From Mycobacterium ostraviense (GTDB taxonomy: Bacteria; Actinomycetota; Actinomycetes; Mycobacteriales; Mycobacteriaceae), in contig NZ_NKRE01000001.1 in assembly GCF_002705925.1 (NCBI RefSeq), positions 5,706,904 to 5,770,903 on the forward strand: a stretch of DNA of 64,000 bases, in the 5' to 3' direction. A program made the position numbers and the translations under genes. How positions within the stretch are numbered: the stretch's first letter is position 1; each line of letters begins with the position of its first letter. A model generated the notes under the pieces. The model made no database searches. It worked only from the letters and a program-made list of their open reading frames with translations, and was not told the DNA's origin. Shown here in pieces: positions 16,326 to 24,008 of the stretch.

Positions 16326-17393
16326 CTAATTCAGCGCGTAGAAGCGCTGGGCGTTGCGGCCGCCGATCTTTTCGCGCGACCCTTCGCTGATGTCGGACCG
16401 GGTGCGCAGATGCTTGGTGCTCTCCGGCCATTCGCCGTCCCAGTGCGGGTAGTCGCTGGCGAACATGATGTGGTCGTCGCCGAGTACATCGATCACACCC
16501 GGCAGAATCGGCTCCTCCGGCTCACAGGTCACCCAGATGTTGCCGGCCCGCCAGTAGTCCTGGGGGTCGCGGCGCCAGCCGCCCTCGATCCAGTCGCCGC
16601 GCTTCTCGTAGTGCTCGTGCAAGCGATCGATGAAGAACGGCACCCAGCCGGCGCCCGCCTCGAGGAAGGCGACCCGCAATCGGGGATGACGTTCGAAGAC
16701 CCCGCCGGAAACCAGCGCCGTCATCGCGGTCATCTGGTCGAACGGAAAGCTGATGCAATGCACCTGGATGTAGTTGGTGAAGCGGTCCACGCCGATCTTC
16801 GGCAGATGGATCCCCGGGGCGCCGTGGATGCCGAGCGGCATCTCCAGCTCGACGGCGGCGGCGTAGAACGGGTCAAGATCAGGATGGTCGAGGTTGCGCG
16901 TCTTGAGTGCCGGCGGGACCAGCGTGGCGACCAACCCCAGTTCTTTGGCCTCGGCCATGATGTCGATGGCCATCTGCCCGTGTTCGATCGGGGTCACGGC
17001 GACGCCGCGTAGCCGGCCGTTGGACGGCGCGCAGAAATCGGCGATCCACTGGTTGTACAGACGCGCGAAACCCGCAGCGAACTCCGGGCTTTCCAGGCTG
17101 GGCACGCACAGCCCGAGGCTGGGATACAGCACCATTGTGTCGAGGTGATCGCGGTCGGCGTCACTCAAGACACCCTCGGCGGTCGCGGTGTGGATGTCGC
17201 CTGCCGTGGTGATCCCGTGCTGGGGTGGGCAACCGGCGCCGGGCCCCGCGTCCTCCGGGTAATTGCGGCCTTCGATCCGCAGCCCTGGTCGTCCGTCGGT
17301 GCTGGGTTGGACGTATTCCGGCCAGCGCTTGAGCGCTTCGATGGCCAGCGACGGGTTTTCGGCGACGTGTCCGTCGGCATCGATGATTCGCAT
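16326..17393 (-). CDS. Amidohydrolase-2 family metal-dependent hydrolase
   Basis: A 355-residue protein with a (beta/alpha)8 amidohydrolase-2 pattern: N-terminal DADGHV, a central HCISFPFDQMTAMTALVSGG, and the late SDYPHWDGEWPEST, where the aspartate and histidine are typical metal or catalytic positions. Related enzymes are decarboxylases or hydrolases of aromatic and cyclic acids. I start at ATG 17391-17393 (MRIIDADGHV); a longer frame to 17510 overlaps the divergent transporter. The pairing with the transporter suggests import and use of one substrate. Confidence 0.8.
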   Translation of the reverse strand: MRIIDADGHVAENPSLAIEALKRWPEYVQPSTDGRPGLRIEGRNYPEDAGPGAGCPPQHGITTAGDIHTATAEGVLSDADRDHLDTMVLYPSLGLCVPSLESPEFAAGFARLYNQWIADFCAPSNGRLRGVAVTPIEHGQMAIDIMAEAKELGLVATLVPPALKTRNLDHPDLDPFYAAAVELEMPLGIHGAPGIHLPKIGVDRFTNYIQVHCISFPFDQMTAMTALVSGGVFERHPRLRVAFLEAGAGWVPFFIDRLHEHYEKRGDWIEGGWRRDPQDYWRAGNIWVTCEPEEPILPGVIDVLGDDHIMFASDYPHWDGEWPESTKHLRTRSDISEGSREKIGGRNAQRFYALN

Positions 17394-17466
17394 GTTCCCG
17401 AAGTTACTCGCGCGCTTGGCATACCCCAAGGTTCGCGGGCGCGCGCGCGTGCTGCACGATGCTGAC

Positions 17467-18729
17467 GTGACCACACCGGGGCTGACGGTCGACCAACGAA
17501 ACTCGTTCATTGCGGCGTTTCTGGGCTGGACGATGGACGCCTTCGACTACTTCATCGTGGTACTGGTCTATGCCGACATCGCAAAAACCTTCCACCACAC
17601 CAAGACTGAAGTCGCATTCGTCACGACGGCCACCCTGGCGATGCGCCCGGTGGGTGCGTTGCTGTTCGGGCTGTGGGCCGATCGTGTCGGCCGGCGCATT
17701 CCGCTCATGGTCGACGTGATGTTGTATTCGGTGGTCGGATTCCTGTGCGCCTTCGCGCCGAATTTCACCGTGCTGGTGATTCTGCGCCTGCTGTACGGCA
17801 TCGGCATGGGCGGCGAGTGGGGGTTGGGTGCTGCGCTGGCCATGGAGAAGGTTCCGGTCGGCCGGCGCGGGTTCTTCTCGGGGCTGCTGCAGGAGGGCTA
17901 CGCGTTCGGCTATCTGCTGGCCACCCTGGCCTGCCTGCTGGTGGTGAACTGGCTGGGTCTGTCGTGGCGCTGGCTGTTTGGCCTTTCCATCATCCCGGCT
18001 CTGATCAGCCTGATCATCCGCTACCGGGTGAAGGAGTCCGAGGTGTGGGAAGCCGCGCAGGACCGGATGCGGCTCACCAAAACCCGAATTCGCGACGTGC
18101 TGGGCAACGCCGCGATCATCCGCCGGTTCTTTTACCTGATGCTGTTGATGACCGCGTTCAACTGGATGAGCCACGGCACCCAGGACGTCTACCCCACCTT
18201 CTTGACCGCGACCACCGACCAGGGGGCCGGGTTGTCCACCGCGACCGCCCGCTGGATAGCGGTCGTCTACAACATCGGCGCCATCATCGGCGGCCTGGTT
18301 TTCGGCACGCTGTCGCAGCGCTTCAGCCGCCGCTACACCATCGTTTTCTGCGCGGTCTTGGGGTTGCCGATCGTGCCGCTGTTCGCCTACTCCTACACCG
18401 CGGCGATGCTGTGCCTTGGTTCGTTCCTGATGCAGATCTGTGTGCAGGGCGCCTGGGGGGTGATCCCAGCTCACCTGACCGAGATGTCGCCGGACGCCAT
18501 TCGTGGTCTGTATCCCGGTGTGACCTACCAGCTCGGCAACCTGTTGGCAGCACTGAACCTGCCCATTCAGGAACACCTGGCCGCATCGCACGGGTATCCC
18601 TTTGCGCTGGCCGCGACGATCGTACCGGTGCTGACCGCGGTCGCGATCCTGGCAATGATCGGCAAGGACGCCACCGGTGTCCGCTTCGGCACTGCCGAAA
18701 GTGCCCTTATCCCAACCGAAGTCACCTAA
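17467..18729 (+). CDS. nanT: Major facilitator superfamily sialic-acid/carboxylate-type transporter
   Basis: A 420-residue MFS permease with twelve predicted membrane segments. It has the family A-loop ADRVGRRIPL and a well-conserved N-terminus (FLGWTMDAFDYFIVVLVY). GTG at 17467 (VTTPGLTVDQRNSF) matches my memory of the start of Rv1902c, called nanT. The sialic-acid name is from homology; similar proteins carry aromatic or dicarboxylic acids. It is divergent from an amidohydrolase with 73 bases between the starts. Confidence 0.85.
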   Translation: MTTPGLTVDQRNSFIAAFLGWTMDAFDYFIVVLVYADIAKTFHHTKTEVAFVTTATLAMRPVGALLFGLWADRVGRRIPLMVDVMLYSVVGFLCAFAPNFTVLVILRLLYGIGMGGEWGLGAALAMEKVPVGRRGFFSGLLQEGYAFGYLLATLACLLVVNWLGLSWRWLFGLSIIPALISLIIRYRVKESEVWEAAQDRMRLTKTRIRDVLGNAAIIRRFFYLMLLMTAFNWMSHGTQDVYPTFLTATTDQGAGLSTATARWIAVVYNIGAIIGGLVFGTLSQRFSRRYTIVFCAVLGLPIVPLFAYSYTAAMLCLGSFLMQICVQGAWGVIPAHLTEMSPDAIRGLYPGVTYQLGNLLAALNLPIQEHLAASHGYPFALAATIVPVLTAVAILAMIGKDATGVRFGTAESALIPTEVT

Positions 18730-19994
18730 TCCGCGCCCCGCAAGGTGCGTCGCAGCAGGTGCATGGCCACCGTGGTGGAGCGCTCGCGGATGTCGGACCG
18801 GTTGCCGGGGAGCCGCAACGTGCGGGTGACAGTGCGGCCATCGGCGAGCAGCACCGTGAAGCACACCGTCCCCACCGGCTTGTCCGCCGTTCCCCCTCCC
18901 GGTCCGGCGACCCCGGTGATCGCGACGGCGGTGTCGGCGCCGAAGCGTTGCAGCGCACCCGCCGCCATTGCCTCGGCCACCGGTTCCGACACCGCGCCGT
19001 GCGTCTGGATCAGGGCCCGGTCGACGCCCAGTAGCTCGGTTTTGGCGTCGTTGGAATAGGCGACCACGCCGCCGGCCACGTAGTCCGACGAACCGGGACG
19101 ATCGGTCAACCGTGCCGAAAGCAGCCCGGCGGTGCAGGATTCAGCGGTTGCTATCCGCCGTCCGGCCAGCAGCCGGGCGACCACATCGTCGATCTGGGAA
19201 CCGTCTTCGGAGTAGAGCTGTCCGCCGTGTTTGTTGCGGAGCAGCCGGGTCAGCTGGGTGTACACGTCCGCGTCATGCGGCTCGTATCGGGTGACCATTT
19301 CTATCTCGCCGCGCCGCAGGCAGGTGGTGATCTCGAGCCGGTCGTAGCCGGGAATGGATGCCTGTGCGGCACGCAGGGTCTCGGCAAGACCGGACTCGGG
19401 CAGGCCGAACATCCGCACGGTCTCTTGCCGGTAGACAGTTCGGCCGGCGATCGCCTCCTGCGCGGCGGACGTCTGGATTGCTGTGCGCCACATCGGCTGT
19501 AGCTCGCGCGGGGGTCCCGGCAGCACGATCACCGCCGGCTTGCCGGGCACGACGACACCTGGTGCGGTGCCCACCGGATCGAGCACCTGCGCGCCGGCCG
19601 GCACCATGGACTGCTTGCGGTTGGCTGCCCGGACGGCTTCGAAGTCGCCCGGGTTGAAGTGGGCCATCAGCTTCTTGAGGATGTTGGCGATGGTGTTCTC
19701 GACCTCGGTGTCCAATACCAGCTCGCGGCCGCAGAACCGGGCCACCACTTCGACCGTCATGTCGTCGGCCGTCGGCCCCAGACCGCCGCTGGTGACGATC
19801 AGGTCCACGCCCTGGTCGGCCATGAAGCGCAGTTGCGCCTCGATGTCGGCGGGGCGGTCGCCGCAGATGGTGATGTGGGCCAGTTCGACCCCCAGCTCCA
19901 GCAGCCGATCGGCGATCCAAGGCCCGTTGCGGTCTTGAACCCGCCCGGTCAGGACTTCGGTTCCGGTGACGACGATGCCCGCGCGTGCGCTCAC
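18726..19994 (-). CDS. cinA: CinA-like protein (molybdopterin-binding fold plus NMN deamidase-like domain)
   Basis: A 422-residue protein of two domains. The N-terminal MoCF-like domain contains GIVVTGTEVLTGRVQDRNG and TSGGLGPTADDMTVEVV; the C-terminal CinA domain contains RRIATAESCTAGLLSARLTD and AITGVAGPGGGTADKPVGTV. The family includes ADP-ribose pyrophosphatase and NMN deamidase activities of the pyridine nucleotide salvage cycle. GTG at 19992-19994 (VSARAG) matches Rv1901; the longer frame upstream is the shadow of the Gly-rich gene. The last four bases overlap the transporter stop, convergent. Confidence 0.9.
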   Translation of the reverse strand: MSARAGIVVTGTEVLTGRVQDRNGPWIADRLLELGVELAHITICGDRPADIEAQLRFMADQGVDLIVTSGGLGPTADDMTVEVVARFCGRELVLDTEVENTIANILKKLMAHFNPGDFEAVRAANRKQSMVPAGAQVLDPVGTAPGVVVPGKPAVIVLPGPPRELQPMWRTAIQTSAAQEAIAGRTVYRQETVRMFGLPESGLAETLRAAQASIPGYDRLEITTCLRRGEIEMVTRYEPHDADVYTQLTRLLRNKHGGQLYSEDGSQIDDVVARLLAGRRIATAESCTAGLLSARLTDRPGSSDYVAGGVVAYSNDAKTELLGVDRALIQTHGAVSEPVAEAMAAGALQRFGADTAVAITGVAGPGGGTADKPVGTVCFTVLLADGRTVTRTLRLPGNRSDIRERSTTVAMHLLRRTLRGAD

Positions 19995-20004
19995 CGGGAC
20001 GAGC

Positions 20005-20376
20005 CTACGTACCGGGTTGGCCTGGTTCCCCGGGTTGGCCTGGTTCCCCGGGTTGGCCTGGTTGGCCGCCCGCGCCGCGGGCGCCACCGGGGCCGCCCGC
20101 CCCGCCCTTGCCGGGCTGACCGCCGGGGCCTGGCGCTCCGCCCATGCCGCCGTCACCGCCTCGACCGCCTTGGCCACCCGGCCCGCCGTGGCCACCCGGC
20201 CCGCCGGTACCGCCCTGGCCACCTTGTCCGCCTCGACCTCCGGCGCCACCTCTACCCCCGGCCCCGCCGGCACCGCCTTGGCCACCTGCCCCGCCCGGAC
20301 CGCCGGGCTGGCCGGGTGAGCCCGCCGAGGGCGTGTCGGCGTTCATGCCCGTAGGGCCGGTGCTGAGGTAGGACAA
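20005..20376 (-). CDS. Small collagen-like Gly-X-Y protein
   Basis: A 123-residue protein. After about 23 residues (MSYLSTGPTGMNADTPSAGS) it runs as 33 uninterrupted triplets with glycine at a fixed position, first mainly xGG (AGG, QGG, RGG) and finally QPG/EPG triplets, ending one residue later. There is no PE domain, signal peptide or LPXTG. The start could be TTG 20374-20376 or ATG 20344-20346; neither has a strong ribosome site. It ends 10 bases before cinA on the same strand, so it may be cotranscribed. Function unknown; such repeats may form collagen-like trimers. An artefact of GC-rich DNA is unlikely because glycine is strict at every third residue through the two types of triplet. 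Confidence 0.6.
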   Translation of the reverse strand: MSYLSTGPTGMNADTPSAGSPGQPGGPGGAGGQGGAGGAGGRGGAGGRGGQGGQGGTGGPGGHGGPGGQGGRGGDGGMGGAPGPGGQPGKGGAGGPGGARGAGGQPGQPGEPGQPGEPGQPGT

Positions 20377-20771
20377 AGAGCCATGTGTCTGCCTTCCTGC
20401 GAGGCGCCTGGTTTGTGCGCTCGAGTCAAACTACCCGACCTGTCTGACGATCCGCGATGATCTGCGGCCGGTCTGCGACGGGCTCGTCCGGTTGATGATC
20501 GTTAGCCATCGAGGCAGCTGGTGCCCGCCGCCGTTGGCGACGGCGCGGCGCGCTCGCGCCCAGCAATAGCGACCGGACTCAGCCGTGCGTACCAGGGGGT
20601 GCCGGCCGTGCCGTTTGGGCTGCCTGCCGTCGCCACCGTTGCCGGCAGTAGCCGGGTCGATACACATTGCGTTCGTTGGCTGGATACCGCTGCAGCGATC
20701 GCCCGTTGTTCGCCGGCGACGCTCTTGGTATTTGGTGGTGATGCCAGTGCTCGCCGCGCAAGAATGTGTGA
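20377..20771. other. Intergenic stretch, nothing recognised
   Basis: About 395 bases between divergent genes (the collagen-like protein and the macro-domain protein). Short frames exist but lack coding character. In the tuberculosis order lipJ lies near here as I recall; no trace of it is visible. Confidence 0.4.
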
Positions 20772-21278
20772 ATGATCGACTTAGAGGTACTTCGGGCTGA
20801 CGTGACCAAACTCGAGGTCGACGCGATCACCAACGCCGCCAACACCCAGCTTCGCCACGCCGGTGGCGTCGCTGCGGCGATAGCGCGCGCCGGCGGACCG
20901 GAAGTGCAGCGCGAATCAAACGAGAAGGCGCCCATCGGGCTCGGGGAAGCGGTCGAAACCACCGCGGGCGTGATGCCGGCGCGCTACGTCATCCACGCGG
21001 CGACGATGGAGCTCGGCGGACCGACCTCGGCCGAGATCATCAGCCGCGCAACCGCTTCGACCCTGCGCAAGGCCGACGAGCTGGGCTGCCGCTCGCTGGC
21101 CCTGGTGGCATTCGGAACCGGTGTCGGCGGGTTCCCGGTCGAGGAGGCGGCACGACTGATGGTCGACGCCGTTCGTCGCCACCTAGCGAATTCGCTCCAG
21201 CGTGTTGTGTTCGCGGTCCACGGCGACGCGGCCCAGCGGGCGTTCACGGCTGCCGTGCAGGCTCACGGTGACAGATAG
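20772..21278 (+). CDS. Macro-domain ADP-ribose-binding protein
   Basis: A 168-residue single macro domain. The ligand loops are clear: DAITNAANTQLRHAGGVAAA near the start and VAFGTGVGGFPVEEAA later. Macro domains bind ADP-ribose or remove it from proteins or O-acetyl-ADP-ribose. It sits where lppD (Rv1899c) lies; that protein, as I recall, is longer and has a lipoprotein leader, whereas here the domain starts at once (MIDLEVLRADVTKLEVDA) and there is no signal, so it should be cytosolic. The 3' end overlaps the next, convergent gene by 16 bases. Confidence 0.88.
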   Translation: MIDLEVLRADVTKLEVDAITNAANTQLRHAGGVAAAIARAGGPEVQRESNEKAPIGLGEAVETTAGVMPARYVIHAATMELGGPTSAEIISRATASTLRKADELGCRSLALVAFGTGVGGFPVEEAARLMVDAVRRHLANSLQRVVFAVHGDAAQRAFTAAVQAHGDR

Positions 21279-21565
21279 CGTTCGACGGACGCGACTTTCT
21301 GCGTCATCGCGTCCACCGCTCCCTGACGCCAGTCGGCTTTGATCACCGTGCTCACCCGCGGCGCGCGAGCGGCCACCGCCTCCACCGCGCGCTGCACCAC
21401 CGCCATCACTTCTTCCCAGGTATCGCCCTCGATCACGGTGAACATCGAATCCGTCTTATTGGGCAGGCCGGAATCACGGACCACCCGAACCGCTTCGGCC
21501 ACAACCTCGCCGACACCCTCCCCCACGCCCAGTGGAGTGACGGAAAACGCGACCAGCACCGACAT
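21263..21565 (-). CDS. MTH1187/YkoF-like thiamine-binding family protein
   Basis: A 100-residue protein, MSVLVAFSVTPLGVGEGVGE, then GLPNKTDSMFTVIEGDTWEEV. This is the MTH1187-like family, compact ferredoxin-like proteins that form tetramers and bind small ligands such as thiamine. It corresponds to Rv1898. Start ATG at 21563-21565 is used because the longer frame overlaps dtd on the other strand. It is divergent from dtd with 58 bases between starts. Confidence 0.82.
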   Translation of the reverse strand: MSVLVAFSVTPLGVGEGVGEVVAEAVRVVRDSGLPNKTDSMFTVIEGDTWEEVMAVVQRAVEAVAARAPRVSTVIKADWRQGAVDAMTQKVASVERYLSP

Positions 21566-21623
21566 ACTGACGAGACTACCCAGCGCGTTCGCGGTCAAAG
21601 CCGGCCTGGCAGCATCGAACTCC

Positions 21624-22055
21624 ATGCGGGTTCTGGTCCAACGGGTCTCATCGGCGGCGGTGGTAGTCGACGGCGAGGTCGTCGGCGCCATCCGGCCGGA
21701 GCGACAGGGCCTGCTGGCATTCGTCGGCGTCACCCACACCGACGATCCCGACAAGGCGCAGCGCCTCGCAGAAAAGCTGTGGAACTTAAGGATTCTCGAC
21801 GACGAGAAGTCTGCTTGCGACGTCGGCGCACCGATCTTGGTGGTCAGCCAGTTCACCCTCTATGCAGACACGGCAAAGGGCCGGCGCCCGTCGTGGAACG
21901 CCGCCGCGCCGGCCGCCGTGGCCGAGCCGCTGGTCACGGCGTTCGCCGAAGCGCTGCGGGGGCTCGGCGCGCACGCGCAAACCGGAGTCTTCGGAGCCCA
22001 CATGCACGTGGAACTCGTCAACGAGGGTCCCGTGACCGTAATGCTGGAGCTATGA
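21624..22055 (+). CDS. dtd: D-aminoacyl-tRNA deacylase
   Basis: A 143-residue protein, MRVLVQRVSSAAVVVDGEVV, with the two family signatures: SQFTLYADTAKGRRPSW and, near the end, the Gly-cis-Pro motif in VNEGPVTVMLEL. It hydrolyses D-amino acids from mischarged tRNA (and Gly-tRNA-Ala). Length and order match Rv1897c. Its stop is 16 bases before the GTG of the methyltransferase gene, so they are probably one operon. Confidence 0.92.
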   Translation: MRVLVQRVSSAAVVVDGEVVGAIRPERQGLLAFVGVTHTDDPDKAQRLAEKLWNLRILDDEKSACDVGAPILVVSQFTLYADTAKGRRPSWNAAAPAAVAEPLVTAFAEALRGLGAHAQTGVFGAHMHVELVNEGPVTVMLEL

Positions 22056-22071
22056 GCGCAGAGGACAGCCC

Positions 22072-22983
22072 GTGACAAGACCTGAATTCGGATCGCTTCG
22101 CTCCGACGACGACCAGTGGGACATCGTCAGCAGCGTGGGCTACACCGCGTTGCTGGTCGCGGGATGGCGCGCGCTGCATGCCGTCGGCCCACACCCGCTG
22201 GTCAACGACGAATATGCCCAACACTTCGTCGCCGCGTCCGGGGACCGGTATCTGGCCGAGCTGCTTGCTAACCCCGGAACCTCCGCCGACCAGACCGCCT
22301 TCCCCCGGCTTTACGGCGTGCAGACCCGGTTTTTCGACGACTTCTTCCGGTCGGCCGCCGACGCCGGAATCCGGCAAGTGGTGATCGTCGCCGCCGGCCT
22401 GGACTCACGCGGCTATCGCCTTGACTGGCCCTCTGGTACCACGGTTTTCGAGATTGACCTGCCCAAGGTCCTGGAATTCAAAGCGCGCGTCCTGGCCCAG
22501 CGGGACGCCGAGCCCAAAGCCCGCCGCAGCGAGGTGCCCGCCGACCTGCGCACCGACTGGCCGACACCGCTGAAAGCGGCCGGCTTCGATCCGCGACAAC
22601 CCGCCGCCTGGTCGTTGGAAGGCCTGCTGATGTATCTGACCGGCGAAGCCCAAGACGCGCTCTTCGCAAGGATCGACCAACTGTCGGCGCCCGGCAGTCG
22701 AGTTGCCGTGGGCGCCTTGGGCACCCGCCTCGACCACCAGCAGCTCACCGCTCTGGAAGCCGCGCACCCAGGGGTCAATCTGTCTGGGAACGTGGACTTC
22801 TCGGCTCTCAGCTATGACGACAAAACCGAACCGGCGCAATGGCTGGCCAACCGCGGGTGGGTCGTCGAACCCGTCCGCAACACCCTCGAGTTGCAGGCCG
22901 GCTACGGAATGACGCCCCCGGAGGTGGACGTGCAGATCGACAGTTTCATGCACTCCCAATACATCACGGCGACTAAGGCGTGA
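22072..22983 (+). CDS. Putative SAM-dependent methyltransferase, LCM/DUF family (Rv1896c-like)
   Basis: A 303-residue member of the large mycobacterial group related to leucine carboxyl methyltransferases. The SAM-binding motif is VVIVAAGLDSRGYRLDWP; VFEIDLPKVLEFK and the motif SLEGLLMYLT follow in the usual order. Substrates of this group are largely unknown, although several act on lipids or natural products. GTG start at 22072 follows dtd closely. Its end overlaps the convergent dehydrogenase by 11 bases. Confidence 0.87.
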   Translation: MTRPEFGSLRSDDDQWDIVSSVGYTALLVAGWRALHAVGPHPLVNDEYAQHFVAASGDRYLAELLANPGTSADQTAFPRLYGVQTRFFDDFFRSAADAGIRQVVIVAAGLDSRGYRLDWPSGTTVFEIDLPKVLEFKARVLAQRDAEPKARRSEVPADLRTDWPTPLKAAGFDPRQPAAWSLEGLLMYLTGEAQDALFARIDQLSAPGSRVAVGALGTRLDHQQLTALEAAHPGVNLSGNVDFSALSYDDKTEPAQWLANRGWVVEPVRNTLELQAGYGMTPPEVDVQIDSFMHSQYITATKA

Positions 22984-23998
22984 GCAGAACCTTCACGTCG
23001 TCGCCCGTCCGGGAACCCGCTATCGCATAGCCCTTGGCCGCCTCGTCCAACGGCAGCGCCGTGGTGAAGATGCCGTCGACGTCAAGGCGTCCCGATCGAA
23101 GCAGCGGGATCAACTCCGCCCAGGTGCGCTGCACCGGCGCAATCGTCAGTCGAAGCGTGATGCTACGCAACAGGCAAGCCAGGGCCGGAAGCGGGAACGG
23201 CTGCAGATCATGCACCCCGACCACGGAGACGGTGCCGCCGGGCCGCACCGCGGTAAGCGCGTCGGTGATGGACGCGTCGGTGCCGACGGCGTCGATCACC
23301 GTGTCCGCGCCCCGGCCACCGGTTGCGGCCAAAATAGCCTCGGCCGCCGGTGAGGCGACGGGTGTGGCCCCCCACCCGGCGGCGCGGCGCAGGCGGCCTT
23401 CGACTCGGTCTACAGCGAAAACCGTTGCTGCGCCTTGGAAGAACGCGGAGCGCACCGCGCACAGCCCCACCGCCCCCAGACCGACGACCGCCACCGTTGC
23501 GCCGAACGGTATGTCGGCCCGGCAGGCGGCCGCCCAGCCCGTGGCGAGATTGTCGGTAAGCAGCAGCGCCTGCTCGGTGGTGATCCCGTCGGGAACCTTG
23601 AGCACCTGGAAGTCGGCGGCGGGCACTGCCAGCAGCTCGGCCTGCGCGCCGCCCAGCGCGCCGGAACCGAAAATCTGTGGACCGAAACGACACATTGCCG
23701 GATCACGGGTGGCACACCCCTCGCAGCCGCCGCAGCCGGCCACCGACGACACCATGACCTGATCGCCAACCGTGACGGAACGCACCTGCGGTCCGGCTTC
23801 GACGACGGTGCCGAGCGCTTCGTGACCGAGGGCGACCGGCTCGGCCAGTGGATAGTCGCCGTCGTAGAAATGCAGATCGGAACCGCAGATGCCGGCGGCG
23901 CTCACGGCGACGATGACGCCGTCGGGTCCGGTAAGCGCCGGGTCCGGACGGGTATCGACGCGGATGCTTCCCGGCCCGTCGATGACTACCGTTCGCAT
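22973..23998 (-). CDS. Zinc-containing alcohol/polyol dehydrogenase (Rv1895-like)
   Basis: A 341-residue medium-chain dehydrogenase. Catalytic zinc ligands are in AAGICGSDLHFYDGDYP and GHEALG; the structural zinc cysteines are in VAGCGGCEGCATRDPAMC; the cofactor motif is VVGLGAVGLCAV. It probably oxidises a secondary alcohol or polyol with NAD. The location beside the methyltransferase matches Rv1895. It starts 10 bases after the stop of the monooxygenase gene upstream on the same strand, so the two are likely cotranscribed. Confidence 0.87.
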   Translation of the reverse strand: MRTVVIDGPGSIRVDTRPDPALTGPDGVIVAVSAAGICGSDLHFYDGDYPLAEPVALGHEALGTVVEAGPQVRSVTVGDQVMVSSVAGCGGCEGCATRDPAMCRFGPQIFGSGALGGAQAELLAVPAADFQVLKVPDGITTEQALLLTDNLATGWAAACRADIPFGATVAVVGLGAVGLCAVRSAFFQGAATVFAVDRVEGRLRRAAGWGATPVASPAAEAILAATGGRGADTVIDAVGTDASITDALTAVRPGGTVSVVGVHDLQPFPLPALACLLRSITLRLTIAPVQRTWAELIPLLRSGRLDVDGIFTTALPLDEAAKGYAIAGSRTGDDVKVLLTP

Positions 23999-24008
23999 GG
24001 CAGGGTGC

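Noticed and set aside
17404..18864. Long reverse-strand frame of 486 codons opposite the MFS transporter
   Set aside because: Composition is His/Gln/Arg-rich with no domain pattern; the transporter on the forward strand is clear.
20005..20376. PE_PGRS protein
   Set aside because: There is no PE domain and the period is strict three-residue Gly-X-Y rather than GGAGG-type PGRS blocks.
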